The notes under the pieces were generated by a model. The model did not search any database and was not told where the DNA came from. It saw only the letters and a program-made list of their open reading frames with translations. The translations under genes and the position numbers were made by a program. A DNA stretch of 64,000 bases, from positions 235,001 through 299,000 of the forward strand of contig JAUTXW010004484.1 in NCBI GenBank assembly GCA_030620095.1, given 5' to 3'. This DNA comes from Kuschelorhynchus macadamiae. Taxonomy: Eukaryota > Arthropoda > Insecta > Coleoptera > Curculionidae. The first letter of the stretch is position 1, and each line of letters opens with the position of its first letter. This document shows, one piece after another, positions 28,101-39,581 of the stretch.

Positions 28101-30863
28101 TTTTTGGGTAAGCATTGTCTACCTTTTACCGTCACCTGGAACCATGCACAAAAAATAGCGATCAATTCCGAGTATTTGTCTATTTATAAAACAATCATCA
28201 ATCCAGTGGTCTCTTTTGTGGCTCATCGCAATTGTCCTATCGAAAGCTTGTGGACCATGATTCGCGTGTACATTGAAGCGTTTGACACGGTAGTGCAAAA
28301 TGTGAAGTTACTCAATTTCTTTATAACGCGCACACCATTGCCGGCCGCTGAATTAGAAAAATATTTGAAGCGTTTGGCGAAAGAGGGCTACCAGTTGGAA
28401 GCTACTAGCAATCTGAGTGGCAACACCACAAGCGTGTATTGTCTATACAAAACCGACGACTTCGTAGGAAAAACGGTGAAATGCGGTGCCGACGACGTCG
28501 ACGGTGTGAATTATAGTTGCGAAGTGACAGCGAACAATCAACAACAAATCCGCTACGCAATCGTCTCGGCGCTCGACGATTGGTCAACGGTCACCCGCAA
28601 ATCCCGCAATAACGGCGCAGATTTTGCAATAACGTCTCAGCGAGCTAACGCCAAGGACGAAGTCTTGTACCAATCGCTCGACAGTATCTACTACACCAGC
28701 GATCAGAACATGTACGAGGATCGATCTTTGCAATCAGTCACATGTTATTATGAATTGACAAAGAAGATGTCCCTCAATTCCGTTAATTTACGTATCAACG
28801 AACGACAACAGTCAAACATTGGCAACACAGTCAACGAGTCCTTTGGTTCCTCTCATTTGTGTATGCTACAATCCATCTCTCTCAGTCAACTCTTTTATTA
28901 TCTAGTCTTTCTGGTGAATTTGTCCGTGTTCAAGTACCCGTACATGGATCCACCCACGGGCGACGACGCGGTACCCGACGACTTTGAAGATCAGAGTACG
29001 TTGAGACGGTACCGCTATCCCACTGTGTCTGTATTTTTGACAGTTCACGAGGATTCATTCATGGCCTCGATCCGTCACGTGAAATTAGTCCAAAGGATGA
29101 AATCTTTCTTGAATTCGAATACAAAAAAACTACTCGGTTTACGCCGCCAAGAGCTCGACGATCCCGATAATGTGGAAGAGGGAGACCCGTTGAAACTGAA
29201 AGAATTGAATGTTATTCGTTTACCAAATAGCAAATGGATGCTGGTGACTAATGCTGTAACTACGGCCACTGAGAAACGTATAACATTATCTGACCCCATA
29301 ATCGAAATTACTTTTATGGCGGATGCATTGAATGCTGAGGCGAATACTTCGAACGAGAGCTCGGCGGTGACAAGAAATATTGTCGCCACCGTCGGTAACG
29401 ACCCGACAAACACCGTTCTCTTTCATCGCTCGTCGCGCTTCCAACCCTGCGATGTGTTTTATCTGAACACTACCGTTTGTTCGTTCACCCAGCGACCCGG
29501 GTTGGAATTCAAATGTCCACAATTAGTTCTATTCTATCGTTATTCATTTGAGGACTATTTCATCAGGAAATTATCACGACACCGCAATCCCGATCCCAAC
29601 GATTTAGTCAGCTCTGTCGACATTCACGTGCATGCAAACTTGTTACCGCACGAATTGGCGGCAATTCGTTATTTCATCCTAAGCAAGGAACACGCCAGTG
29701 CAAGTCGCGCGATTTTTATCGTTACCCTTCAAGCCAACTACAACGATTTCATCGACGTCGTGTCCAAAAACAGTCAAATAGTCTGCCTGCCCTTCATCAC
29801 CAACCCTTCAAACCAAACGGGCTTGGTAATCTCGACATTGGAAACTGTCAGCAACTTGGAAGTATCAGCCAATACTGCGCACAACCAGAAGAGCATGAGA
29901 AATCTACTTTACGAAGTGAAATGCACGCGACCGTTGATGCATAACATGAAGTTTAATTTCGAAGTCATCATCAATGGGCAAGATCTGAAAATCAACGCTC
30001 CCGTATCCTGTTCTTTTCTGCCCTTTGTCGTGTCCAATGTATTGCCGATCAAACGGGCAGATATTGCGATGGCCATCGATCATACTGTAGGCTCGACAGA
30101 TGAAACGCGCGCCGTCTCCGAGATATTTTGTTGCGATACTTCATACTACAAGCCGGTTACGCAACGTTATGTAATCCCATTTTTCCACTATGCCCATTCG
30201 AAGATAACGATATTAAGTACACAGTATGCCACTGCATTGGCGCCAATACTTGATGTGGCCAAGCATTCGATCGCGACATTGTACGTATTGAAATGGGGGC
30301 TCGATGATAAAATCTATTCGGTGCCGGTGTATCCGATGGTATGTGAGCTCATCAAGAATTGGCAGGCATTAGACAATACCCAAATTCTGCTATTGACGGC
30401 AGGTCCGATTTCCCACGATGGATTTGACACGAAGCCTTTTACATCAGCGAAAAAAAACGACATAATGAGTTTTAATCTCAATGAAAATTTAACGCAGTTT
30501 AGCGAGTCAGGTTTACATTATTGCTATTTCTACGAACACTACGTTTATAAAGACGGCGCCATTACTCATCATTCACACCCAACGCTGACTCGGCTAGATA
30601 AACCACAGTCCCTACAATATGAATATAACGGTTTAAAACTTCGTATAACTGAAGGCGATAAAAACTCGGCGCTGACAGACCAACCAATGTTAACTATTAA
30701 CGCCAAGCAAGATTTAATATACGTCGAACCTACCACAAACGGTGATATGTACGAGAGTAAATCAGTTACTCTTGACGTAAAACAATCACAAAGTAAAGCG
30801 ATAACGGCCCAATTAATTGTAGTGTCTCTGACGGATAAAGCACTGCCGCCGCCATCATTTTAA
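28101..30863 (+). CDS. Continuation of the large virus-like frame (~920 codons)
   Basis: The frame follows the TAA at 28098-28100 without shift and has no ATG for its first ~50 codons, so it is unlikely to be an independent gene. Content is beta-rich with a hydrophobic helix near 28880-28935 (LSQLFYYLVFLVNLSVF) and an acidic stretch (DDPDNVEEGDP). It ends with a Pro-rich LPPPSF. A 'gGTAAGc' donor-like site lies 8 nt after the TAA and is worth testing. Function unknown. Taken with the upstream part, the product would be ~1,800 aa, in the range of giant structural proteins of nuclear insect viruses. Confidence 0.5.
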   Translation, partial: FLGKHCLPFTVTWNHAQKIAINSEYLSIYKTIINPVVSFVAHRNCPIESLWTMIRVYIEAFDTVVQNVKLLNFFITRTPLPAAELEKYLKRLAKEGYQLEATSNLSGNTTSVYCLYKTDDFVGKTVKCGADDVDGVNYSCEVTANNQQQIRYAIVSALDDWSTVTRKSRNNGADFAITSQRANAKDEVLYQSLDSIYYTSDQNMYEDRSLQSVTCYYELTKKMSLNSVNLRINERQQSNIGNTVNESFGSSHLCMLQSISLSQLFYYLVFLVNLSVFKYPYMDPPTGDDAVPDDFEDQSTLRRYRYPTVSVFLTVHEDSFMASIRHVKLVQRMKSFLNSNTKKLLGLRRQELDDPDNVEEGDPLKLKELNVIRLPNSKWMLVTNAVTTATEKRITLSDPIIEITFMADALNAEANTSNESSAVTRNIVATVGNDPTNTVLFHRSSRFQPCDVFYLNTTVCSFTQRPGLEFKCPQLVLFYRYSFEDYFIRKLSRHRNPDPNDLVSSVDIHVHANLLPHELAAIRYFILSKEHASASRAIFIVTLQANYNDFIDVVSKNSQIVCLPFITNPSNQTGLVISTLETVSNLEVSANTAHNQKSMRNLLYEVKCTRPLMHNMKFNFEVIINGQDLKINAPVSCSFLPFVVSNVLPIKRADIAMAIDHTVGSTDETRAVSEIFCCDTSYYKPVTQRYVIPFFHYAHSKITILSTQYATALAPILDVAKHSIATLYVLKWGLDDKIYSVPVYPMVCELIKNWQALDNTQILLLTAGPISHDGFDTKPFTSAKKNDIMSFNLNENLTQFSESGLHYCYFYEHYVYKDGAITHHSHPTLTRLDKPQSLQYEYNGLKLRITEGDKNSALTDQPMLTINAKQDLIYVEPTTNGDMYESKSVTLDVKQSQSKAITAQLIVVSLTDKALPPPSF

Positions 30864-30958
30864 TGCATTCACAAGGCAAAAAATTAAATTTATTTTGCGG
30901 TTAGCGTTTTTTTTTCAACACACTCGTACTATCACCACTACGTACAGGCCTACAGTAC

Positions 30959-31423
30959 ATGTATTGTGGCGACGCCACAACGTTTTCGAAGCTTCAAAAC
31001 GGCTTCCAATGGCATTTTTGTAACCAGTTCGAGTTCGACTTGTGCGACAGCACAAAGTGCACTCGCTTTCAGCGTTCAGCTTGGTGCATGTCTTCTTCTT
31101 TTTGTGGTGTTATTTTTTTATCATTAGTAGTTTTTGTTTTTTGCTTTAAAATCGAAACCAGCTGTCATGGAGAAGGAGAAATCTTCCAGACACCCAACGA
31201 CGACGACGACGGCTCATCTCTCAACAACGGGCGGCTTGAAAGCGCGACTACGAAGCGCCCGGGTCAAACAACAACGTCCGAGAACGACGACACTGCAGAT
31301 GTTTCGAACTATACGTCTGCGACTACGGCATACCCACAGGTTTCTCATCGAATTATCACGTTTAATCATTTTGTTTCATCGGCGTCTCGTGACTCAACAA
31401 GAACAACATCGAATGTCCGCTAA
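30959..31423 (+). CDS. Cys-rich ORF with hydrophobic helix, 154 aa
   Basis: ATG at 30959. Seven Cys lie in the first 52 residues, then a membrane-helix-like segment (GVIFLSLVVFVFCF) and an acidic Ser/Thr-rich tail. It overlaps the next frame by about 260 nt in another register, so only one of the two may be real over the overlap, or this is a 5' exon of it. No family recognised. Confidence 0.3.
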   Translation: MYCGDATTFSKLQNGFQWHFCNQFEFDLCDSTKCTRFQRSAWCMSSSFCGVIFLSLVVFVFCFKIETSCHGEGEIFQTPNDDDDGSSLNNGRLESATTKRPGQTTTSENDDTADVSNYTSATTAYPQVSHRIITFNHFVSSASRDSTRTTSNVR

Positions 31424-32204
31424 TGAGGCATCGTCGCCGTGGGTTTCAGCTACGTATGAGGAATCTGGTGCATTTTATAATAATTCACGACATCTAATAC
31501 CCATGAGTAGTATTGGTGAAAAGATCGGCGGAACAACAGGACAAGAAGTAGCATCAAGTAGTACAGAAGGTTTTTTTGATAAGTCGTCGTCGTCTCGTGG
31601 AGCATACACTCCGCCGCCGGCTCAAAATTGCTCTACTACTAGCCCACCATCAACGATCCACTTGGAAGATTTTGACAACAAGGGTAGCAGCGAGCCTGTG
31701 GATCTTCGTGTACTCACGCCTGAGCACGCTTGTCAGCAGCACCCTTTATTATCCAGACTATTGAGAGACACATCGTCGGCTTCGTCATCTTCGATCTTGT
31801 CTTCTGAAGCAGAAGTTAAACGAAATAAAAATACAACAACTCCATCACTAGGATCATCGTCCATGTCATGGTCGTCGTCAACGTGTATACTGCCCACCAG
31901 AAATCCATCGTACATAATCTGTTGTCTGCAATTCAGGCCCTACACACCATTGTGCAATCATGCGTCGTGGTTTTTTATTCGTCGTCCGGTTAGTTTGATA
32001 GCCGACGCAGTAAAAAAATTTCTAGCCGAACATGTAAATTCAACGGTTTTGAAATCCTGGAGCACCAATAAGCCGTATTTTGTGATTAGAAACGACGTGT
32101 TGAAGCATATGCCGCAACTTCAAATGATGCGGTTTTGTACTTTAATTACGCGTTTACCGATAACAAGTGCCGAAGAGCAAGTACACTTGAATCGACGCCT
32201 ATGT
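31167..32204 (+). pseudogene. Ser/Thr-rich virus-like gene truncated by a copia element
   Basis: First ATG at 31167 (MEKEKSSRH); the frame extends upstream to a TTG only. The N-terminal ~250 residues are low-complexity (poly-Ser, poly-Thr from TCG/ACG repeats), with a PVDLR motif near the middle. A folded C-terminal part contains KKFLAEHVNSTVLKSWS and LKHMPQLQMMRFC. The frame runs into the left LTR of the copia element at 32205 and is stopped there. No continuation was found after the element at 36280. Family unknown. Confidence 0.45.
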
Positions 32205-32528
32205 TGTTAGATTTGTACAGGTGGCAGGGTGAAATAATACCACGAGCAACGGGTAATTAATTAAATTATATTTTAGGTAAAAATGTATAAACGCTGAACA
32301 AATACAAAACGATTCTTAATAGTTAAAAAGATCTTACACTACTGCTGAAATGAAATACGAACAGCGCCAGCGGAGCGCGGTTCTTGCCTAAACAAAATAA
32401 ATCAATAAAAATGTCAATTAGGCATTTCTATAATCTGGCCTGGCTATTGATAAACGCCCGCCGTTGTGTGCGATAATATTATTAATCTACCAAGGATATT
32501 GCATTACATGGTTTTATTTTTTTCAACA
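32205..32528 (-). repeat. Copia 3' LTR
   Basis: 324 bp, tgttagatt...tttcaaca, identical by eye to 35956-36279. Confidence 0.95.
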
Positions 32529-32580
32529 TTCTCCCTCAATATTCTAGGTAAAATTAATACCACACAAAAAAAAAATTAAA

Positions 32581-35500
32581 ATATCCTGCTATTTAATATT
32601 TAATTTGTCACAAATAAATTTATGTTTTTTGGAGCCCAATGATTTCGTAAGCATATCTGCAACCATTTCTGTTGTCGGCTGATAAAATAGCTGAATATCT
32701 TTAGTTTTCACTTTATCTCTAAAATATGCGATATAGGCCCAAGGTCTTTAATGTGAAAATTTTTATTTAATTCCTCTTTTAAAATTTTTGCCTCGATTTT
32801 ATTGTTGTAAAAAATAAAAAAATCGTCAACATAAAGTGCTACAATAGTAATAGCTGTTGCTGAGGTTTTATAAAATATACACGGCTCTATTCTTGATTGA
32901 GTGTAATCTAAATTTAAAAGAACATTATGAGCTTTTTCGTACCAAAGTTTTGCTGATTGTTTTAAGCCGTAAATTGCCTTTTTTAGTAAACAAACTTTGT
33001 TTTCGTAACCCGGCTCAACAAAACCTTCTGGTTGGCACATAAAAATTTCCTCATCAATATCGCCATTTAAAAAAGCTGTTTCTACATCTATATGGTCTGC
33101 TTCTAAATCTAATTCAGCAGCCATGGCCAACAACAATCTTAAATTGCTTGATCTTATTACAGGAGAAAATGTTTCACCGTAATCAACACCGTATTTTTGG
33201 GTGAAGCCCTTAGCAACAAGTCTAGCTTTGTAGGTGACTATTTCCCCATTTTGGTTTCTTTTGGCCTTAAAAACCCATTTATTTTTAACAATGTTTTTGT
33301 TATTGGGTTTTTCAACTAATTCCCAAGCATCGTTAGCCTTAAATGCATTTAATTCATTTTTGATAGCTTGGCGCCATTCACTGCGCCTAGAACTAGACAA
33401 TGCTTCAGAAATAGTTGTGGGCTCTAAATCGTTTGATGCAGATACCATAGCAAAATTTGAGTCATAATCAGAAATATATTCACCATACCTGTTTGGTTTT
33501 TGCCTTATACGTCTAGGATACCTAGAGTCATCTACATTTTCACCATCACCTAATTGCTCTTCACTTAACTCACTTTCATCACTTGTTTCACTATTTTCTT
33601 GTTCTGAGCTTTGTGACTCAGCAGGCTCTTCTGGAGGTGTAACAATGGGTTGATGGTCGACATCTTTTGGATCAGCTGCCCACAGATCTGTAACTTCTGG
33701 ATCTTTTGATGAATTGAGTGTGTTGTCGATGTCCAAGTCTCCAAACTTGTCCTCAAAAAACACAACATCTCTTGCTATTTTGATGGTTTTCTTTTCTGGA
33801 TCCAAAAGTCTATATCCAGAACTTGTTTCGGAATAGCCGACAAAAATATATTTTTTGCTTTTGTCATCTAGCTTTTTCCTTCTGGCATCAGGTATATGAG
33901 CAAAAGCTTGGCATCCAAATACTCTCAGGTGGCTGAGGTCTAATTTTTTACCAGTAAATTTTTCTTCAGGTGTGGATCCCCGAATTTTCTTGGCTGGTGA
34001 GCGATTTATTAGATATACAGCTGTATTTGCAGCCTCTGCCCAAAATTCCTTAGAACATTTTGACTCACTCAACATTGAACGAACTTTTTCCAAAATGGTG
34101 CGGTTGTAGCGTTCAGCAACACCATTTTGCTGAGGACTGTAGGGTACTGTAAGCTCGTGTTTGATGCCACGATCTTTCAGTATACGTTTAAGACGCTCAT
34201 TGCAGTATTCACCCCCGTTATCAGTTCTCAGTATCTTTATTTTTCGCTCAGTTTGATTTTCTATCATAGTACAATATTCAATAAATGTATCAGGAACTTG
34301 ATCTTTGGACTTCAAAAAATAACAGAAAATTTTTCTACTGTTGTCGTCTATAAGGGTAAATAAATATCTTGTACCACCCCAAGATTCTACTTCCATTGGA
34401 CCAACAAGATCTGAGTGAATCAGGTCTAATTTATTTTGAGCTACCCCCTTATCTTTTTTATAGGGAAAAGGTTTTCTTGATTGCTTACCTTTTACACAGC
34501 TCTCGCAATAAGTTGGTTCTTTGGATTCACTGTAGCTTATCCCAGTTGCTAAGCCATTTTTTAGCAAATTCATGCTTACATGGTTTAGATGTCCCAGTCG
34601 TCTGTGCCATAACATTTGCGAATTAGACACTTTCACTACACTGGCAAAATCCGAAAATACATCCAATTTGTATAAACCATCTACATGACAGGCTGTAGCT
34701 ATGAGTTCTCCCTTAATGTCACAAGAGTCACTGTCCAAAATTTTACACCCTTTTTTGTCAAAATACACACTTAAACCTTTTGAAACCATTGAATTCACCG
34801 AAAGCAGGTTCACTGATAAATCAGGGACAAATTTTATTTCTGAAATGTCTTTTTCAGCCCCATTTGGTTTTAATTTGACTACACTGGTTCCTGTTCCTTT
34901 TACAAATAAACTGGATCCATTTGCTACCGTAATTTCTTGTCCTAGGTTCTGATCAGTGAGGTTTGATAGTAAGTCAATATTTCCAGTCATGTGGCTAGAG
35001 GCTCCACTATCGATATACCAAGCTGAATCATTCATATTTACCCCTAGAGCAGCAGCAAACAAGGCATTATTTTTTCCATGCTTATTGCCCTTTTTCTTGG
35101 ATTTGTCTGAGGTGTCTTCATTATTTTTGTTTGAAGTACTCTGCTGAATTTTTGGACACTGATTTTTGTAGTGACCTTTTTGTCTGCAGCCCCAACAAAA
35201 TGGTTTTCTTAATTTATTGACAGCTAATGCGGAATCACTCTCGTGTTTACCATTTTGCCACTTTTTATCTTGTAGTAGCTTGGTTTTCACAAAATCGGCA
35301 GTTATATCAATACCTGAATTTTCAAGGGCCATAACCATTGGTTCATAGTCCTTAGTAAGTCCTTGTAGCATAAGTACGCCAATGAATTCATCATCTAAGG
35401 GCTTACCCATGGATATTAACTGTTGTGAAAGAGACATCACTTCATTTACATAACTTTCCATGGTAGAAAAATTCGACAATTTTATTGAGCATAGATTTCT

Positions 35501-35821
35501 TAAGAGCGTTAGCCTTCTGTTAAGACCTTTGTCTTCAAATGCTTTCTCCAAAGCATTCCATGCTTCCTTAGCTGTTTGTGATTGCATCACATGAGGGTAG
35601 GTAGACTTGTCAATTGAAAGGATTATTTTCGACAAGGCTTTTTCTTCTTTCCTCTGACGCCCAGTAAGGTCATTATCATTTCCCCACTGTTCACTAATAC
35701 AGTTCCAAAGCCCATCTAATTTTAATAAGGCTGTCACTTGGAACTTCCAATCGGTATAATTTTCCCGACCACGTAGTTTTTCGATATTTGTTCCACTGTG
35801 CGAGTTATCGTTGCCCGACAT
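32581..35821 (-). pseudogene. Copia gag-pol polyprotein, RT/RNase H deleted
   Basis: ATG at 35821. Order along the protein: Gag, CCHC knuckle (CWGCRQKGHYKNQC, ~210), protease (WYIDSGASSH), integrase with HHCC (RLGH ... CESCVKGKQ) and DDE residues (TDNGGEY, GVAERYNRT), then reverse transcriptase with YVDD. The frame ends at 32708 shortly after YVDD. The next bases encode, in another frame, the extreme C-terminus of RNase H (PTTEMVADMLTKSLG at ~32690-32630). The rest of RT and most of RNase H, some 300 or more residues, have therefore been deleted, leaving ~1037 of ~1400 aa. Gag, protease and integrase are intact. The element can move only with another copy's RT. Confidence 0.92.
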
Positions 35822-35940
35822 TTTTAGTTTTTATTTTTCACTAAAACTACTTATCGAAACAACCGCGTATTTACTACGTAAACTTCGCGAAACTTTACCG
35901 CACTATTTTTACCGATAAATTTAATTGTTCCATTCACGTC

Positions 35941-35955
35941 CCTGGGCCCATAACC
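35941..35955 (-). other. Copia primer-binding site (half tRNA-iMet)
   Basis: The plus strand reads cctgggcccataacc, identical to the anticodon stem-loop side of insect initiator tRNA-Met. It abuts the 5' LTR. Confidence 0.85.
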
Positions 35956-36279
35956 TGTTAGATTTGTACAGGTGGCAGGGTGAAATAATACCACGAGCAA
36001 CGGGTAATTAATTAAATTATATTTTAGGTAAAAATGTATAAACGCTGAACAAATACAAAACGATTCTTAATAGTTAAAAAGATCTTACACTACTGCTGAA
36101 ATGAAATACGAACAGCGCCAGCGGAGCGCGGTTCTTGCCTAAACAAAATAAATCAATAAAAATGTCAATTAGGCATTTCTATAATCTGGCCTGGCTATTG
36201 ATAAACGCCCGCCGTTGTGTGCGATAATATTATTAATCTACCAAGGATATTGCATTACATGGTTTTATTTTTTTCAACA
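35956..36279 (-). repeat. Copia 5' LTR
   Basis: 324 bp, same sequence as 32205-32528. Confidence 0.95.
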
Positions 36280-37433
36280 CTAACTACCTACAGTCCTACA
36301 TATCTTATGATTTTGAGTAACCTTTATAATACATAAAAAAAACTTTAAAACCTTAAAAAACCTACAAAACCTAAAAAAACCTATATAAACCTAAAAAAAC
36401 CTAAAGATGCTTTAAAATATAAAAAAACCTTAAAACCTAAAAAAAAATTTTGTAATCCTAGGTTTTTTCCAACCCTGGTAAAAAGTTTTTAAAAGAGAAT
36501 CCCAGTAAAGGGCATCTCATGGGTTGTCATTCAATATAGCCCATTAAAGTGAATAGGAAAAGGGGCAAGGCCAAAAAATTCAGTAATTATGCCTTATACG
36601 GTTTTATGTAGATATTTAAAAACAATTATAAATATTTAAATAGACATATGTTCTTTGTTGTTCTAAACAAGAATCTGGTGGCGCATTAACTATATTTTTT
36701 TAATTTTCAATTTTTTTAAACAATTTTTAGCGTCCCGAAAGTTTCTTAATTTTTTATTAATTAAAAAAACATAGTTTTTGACTTGACTTGCGTCACCGAT
36801 TTTGTAGTGCAATTTAGCGCTGTAGTAAGTGAAAATAATTAATTTTCAAAAATTTGCAGAAATAGCAGAAAACCATATACGGCACTATGTAGGCAGTTAC
36901 GAAATGATGAATTCAATCCCGATAGCGAGATAATGCGGGGCTTGTAGTTTCGGGGAACATGAAATAAACCAAAATATGGTAAAAAAAATAATCGGAACAC
37001 GTCTAAAGGACGTAAGTAAAGTAATCAAAAGAAATCTGATAGTAAATGGTTGGTTCTGGGGGAAATCGGTGGCAAATTTGTAAACTGTATCATGATGACA
37101 TGGGGCACCTTGGTTAAGACAAAACATAAGCAAATATTCAAGAACAACATTGGTTTTTCTGGAATTCAAAAGTATGTAAAAAAGTACATAAATTCGTTTC
37201 TGAATTGTTTGTATTATAAAGGTCCTTCCCATTGATAAAATGACAGTTCCTTTTCACACTTAGATCATTTAGGGCCAGGTCAAAGAAAAATAGTACGCAG
37301 TTATTACTCATATTTGACGGATTTACAATGAAAACTTAACAAATGTTAAACGAAACCAACGGCCAACTGTAGTATCTGTCAAGTCAATTTCTGACCCAGC
37401 CTGTGTTCCGGATTAAGAATTTTTTTTAATAAC
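36280..37433. other. No gene seen; 'cctaaaaaaa' minisatellite at 36335-36450
   Basis: AT-rich, with a short degenerate tandem repeat of 'aaaacctaa' units. Small ORFs on both strands near 36.9-37.2 kb carry no motif and overlap antisense. Nothing supportable as a gene. Confidence 0.55.
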
Positions 37434-37707
37434 TGTTAGAATAATATGATATGTTATGTAATAATAATATGTATCTGAAATTTGTGCCAGCCGTTTAAGG
37501 TATATTTTATCTTAATGTTTTTCTGCGAAGTCTGGCGTCTCGCTATAACCTTGTTAACTGCTTAGCCAGCATAAAGCCATGCTCTGTTCTCAACCGTTTT
37601 GTAACAGTAATCAGTAAATTTAGTCATCTTTATACTTTCGTAAACGTTGTTTGATTTTTGTTAATAAACACCTAACTACATAATCCGAAGGACTTTTCTT
37701 TTAAACA
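37434..37707 (+). mobile_element. Solo LTR, copia-like
   Basis: 274 bp starting tgttagaataatatg and ending tttcttttaaaca, with an aataaa signal ~45 bp before the end. There is no primer site or polypurine tract beside it, so it is a solo LTR. Flanks are ataac and ctaac, 4 of 5 matching, a plausible decayed 5-bp duplication. Confidence 0.6.
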
Positions 37708-37792
37708 CTAACTACTAATAAACAGCATATCACTCTTGCCGCGCTTTTTGAACCGCATAATATATCATAATTAATTAATCTGTTTCTTACAG

Positions 37793-39578
37793 GTGGGTCG
37801 GTCGATTTTCCAAACAGCAGAGGTATTTGAAGACTCCACCCGGACACCAATCCTTTCCCACCCAGTTAATATAACTAAAGAACTCCTTTCTTGTGTCAGT
37901 CTCACGCCTCGACTTTATAAAATGTCTTCTAATGTTGTTGAGGGTTCGCCGCAGCGTCCTTTACTACTTGAGTCCTTCCCACCATTAGACCCGGGTGTTG
38001 CGGCGACCGTCAACACAAAATCACCCGCGACAGCGTTGGGGGCGCTTTTTGATGCCCTTCAGGCCAAAATCACTCATTCGCCCCAACAAAAATGTGTCTA
38101 TTATCGTAATTTACTAATCCCGAATATCAACAGCCACTTAAATGAGGTCAGTGACCTCTCTAGCCTCATTTCACCACAATTGCACCAGGAGGTGAGCGTT
38201 ATGCCCGGCATTAACGAGAGTATGTATTATCTGGCGACCGCAGAGTTATTGCGAAATGCATTGCGAAGACGGGGATCTGCCTTCTATAAATATGATGCGT
38301 TCGTTCATTCCCTGCGGTCAGCCATTTAATACCAGCTCTCCGGCTACACCCCAAGATCCCTCCTCATTCGTCCATGATCCTACACAAAATGGCAAGCGAA
38401 TCGGCAAACTTTGGCTTTTTGTGCATGACAAGCACAAAATGTTAAACGCCCTTTATCAAGAAGTCTCGCATTTAAACCGTCCTATTTGTGACAGCAGTCA
38501 CACTACCCCATGTTTTCACTTCAACCATAAAGATTTATTTATTACCCGCGACTTTTTACATCATCATGATCTCCAGTATTCTTTAGTGGGACAGGGAGCA
38601 GGAGATGTTGTCTTTATAAAAGCGGGTATTTTCCACCAAGTAATTAATGTCGATCATTGTTTTAATGAAGCTATCAACTATGGCACTCCCAGTTGGAATG
38701 TCCATGCTAACTTCACCCATTTATGCCGCTGTCCCTCAGAAAAAATAACGTCCATATCGCGCAACCCCCAAATCCTCGTGGCATCCAAAGCGATTCGCGT
38801 TGCCGTTTATGATTGTCCCACACCAGGGTGTCTTGCGCAATACTCTCTGCAAAAAAACCTGGATGCTCACATGGTGGCCAAGCACGATCACCGCTTTATG
38901 TGTCAACGATGCCATAAGGGCTATCGCACTCGGCTGAGTTTACACAGGCACACGTGTCAGCCCGTAAGTTTGATTTTTTGTTGTTGTCTTGTGTGATCTT
39001 GCTACGTGATTTTTTTCCTTTTTCAGACGGACCAGCCAGCCGCCGCCCTCGCACCCTGTCATATTCGTCGAACCTGTCATGTTTGTGACAAAACCGTATC
39101 TGATTGGTCGGCGCATTGTCACAGCGAGAGGCATCAGGCAAAAATGAAGAAGCTTAAACTTTATTTGAAGCCGTCTACATCAGCTGAGAGCGATACCGAC
39201 CCTATCACCACTACTACCCCTATCCGATCGTCCGATGAGGTGGCGGACGATCTACCCTTGACCGAACGGCTCAAACTCCCATATGTATGTTCAATTTGCA
39301 GTCGCTGTTTTTCCACCGTGAAAAGCAGAAAACTCCACTTTCTGCAGGAACGTCACGGTGATATTTCACCGGAAAAACAGCTTCCGCATGGCAGCACAAG
39401 AAAACAAAATTGTACATCATGTGGGAAAAGTGTGAGTGTGTGCGCGTTACCTCAACACCTTAAAACTTGCCAGAAATATAAATGTCAGTTATGTGATTTT
39501 TCAATAAGTATAAAAAGAAAGTTTGAGCAACATTATAAATCGCGACATCGCGGTGTCGCTGTGCCTTTTCCAAATTAA
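37793..39578 (+). pseudogene. JmjC-domain plus C2H2 zinc-finger protein, spliced, one frameshift
   Basis: A strong acceptor (tgtttcttacAG) precedes 37793; the first in-frame ATG is at 37922. Segment 1 (to 38329) is followed by segment 2 in another frame (38256-38963), so one indel lies in 38256-38329. Segment 2 has a JmjC core: GKLWLFV, then GAGDVVFIKAGIFHQVIN and CFNEAINYG, the distal half of an Fe(II)/2-oxoglutarate pocket with its C-terminal His. The proximal HxD/E pair was not found. C2H2 fingers follow. A 63-nt intron (38964-39026, GTAAGT...ttttcAG, phase 0) joins to 39027-39578, which holds three to four more C2H2 fingers. Such a protein would bind chromatin. Host-type splicing contrasts with its intronless neighbours. 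Confidence 0.68.
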
Positions 39579-39581
39579 CTT

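Larger units (their letters stand above)
32205..36279 (-). mobile_element. Ty1/copia LTR retrotransposon, internally deleted
   Basis: Two 324-bp LTRs (TG...CA) read as identical over their full length and flank a minus-strand gag-pol. The primer-binding site next to the 5' LTR (35941-35955) matches the anticodon-arm half of initiator tRNA-Met, the priming mode known for Drosophila copia. A purine tract precedes the 3' LTR. Flanking pentamers differ (tatgt vs ctaac), so no target duplication is present. This implies rearrangement, recombination between copies or misassembly. Identical LTRs mean a very recent insertion. Confidence 0.93.

Noticed and set aside
35941..35955. tRNA-Met gene
   Set aside because: Only the anticodon-arm half is present and it abuts an LTR; it is the retrotransposon primer-binding site.
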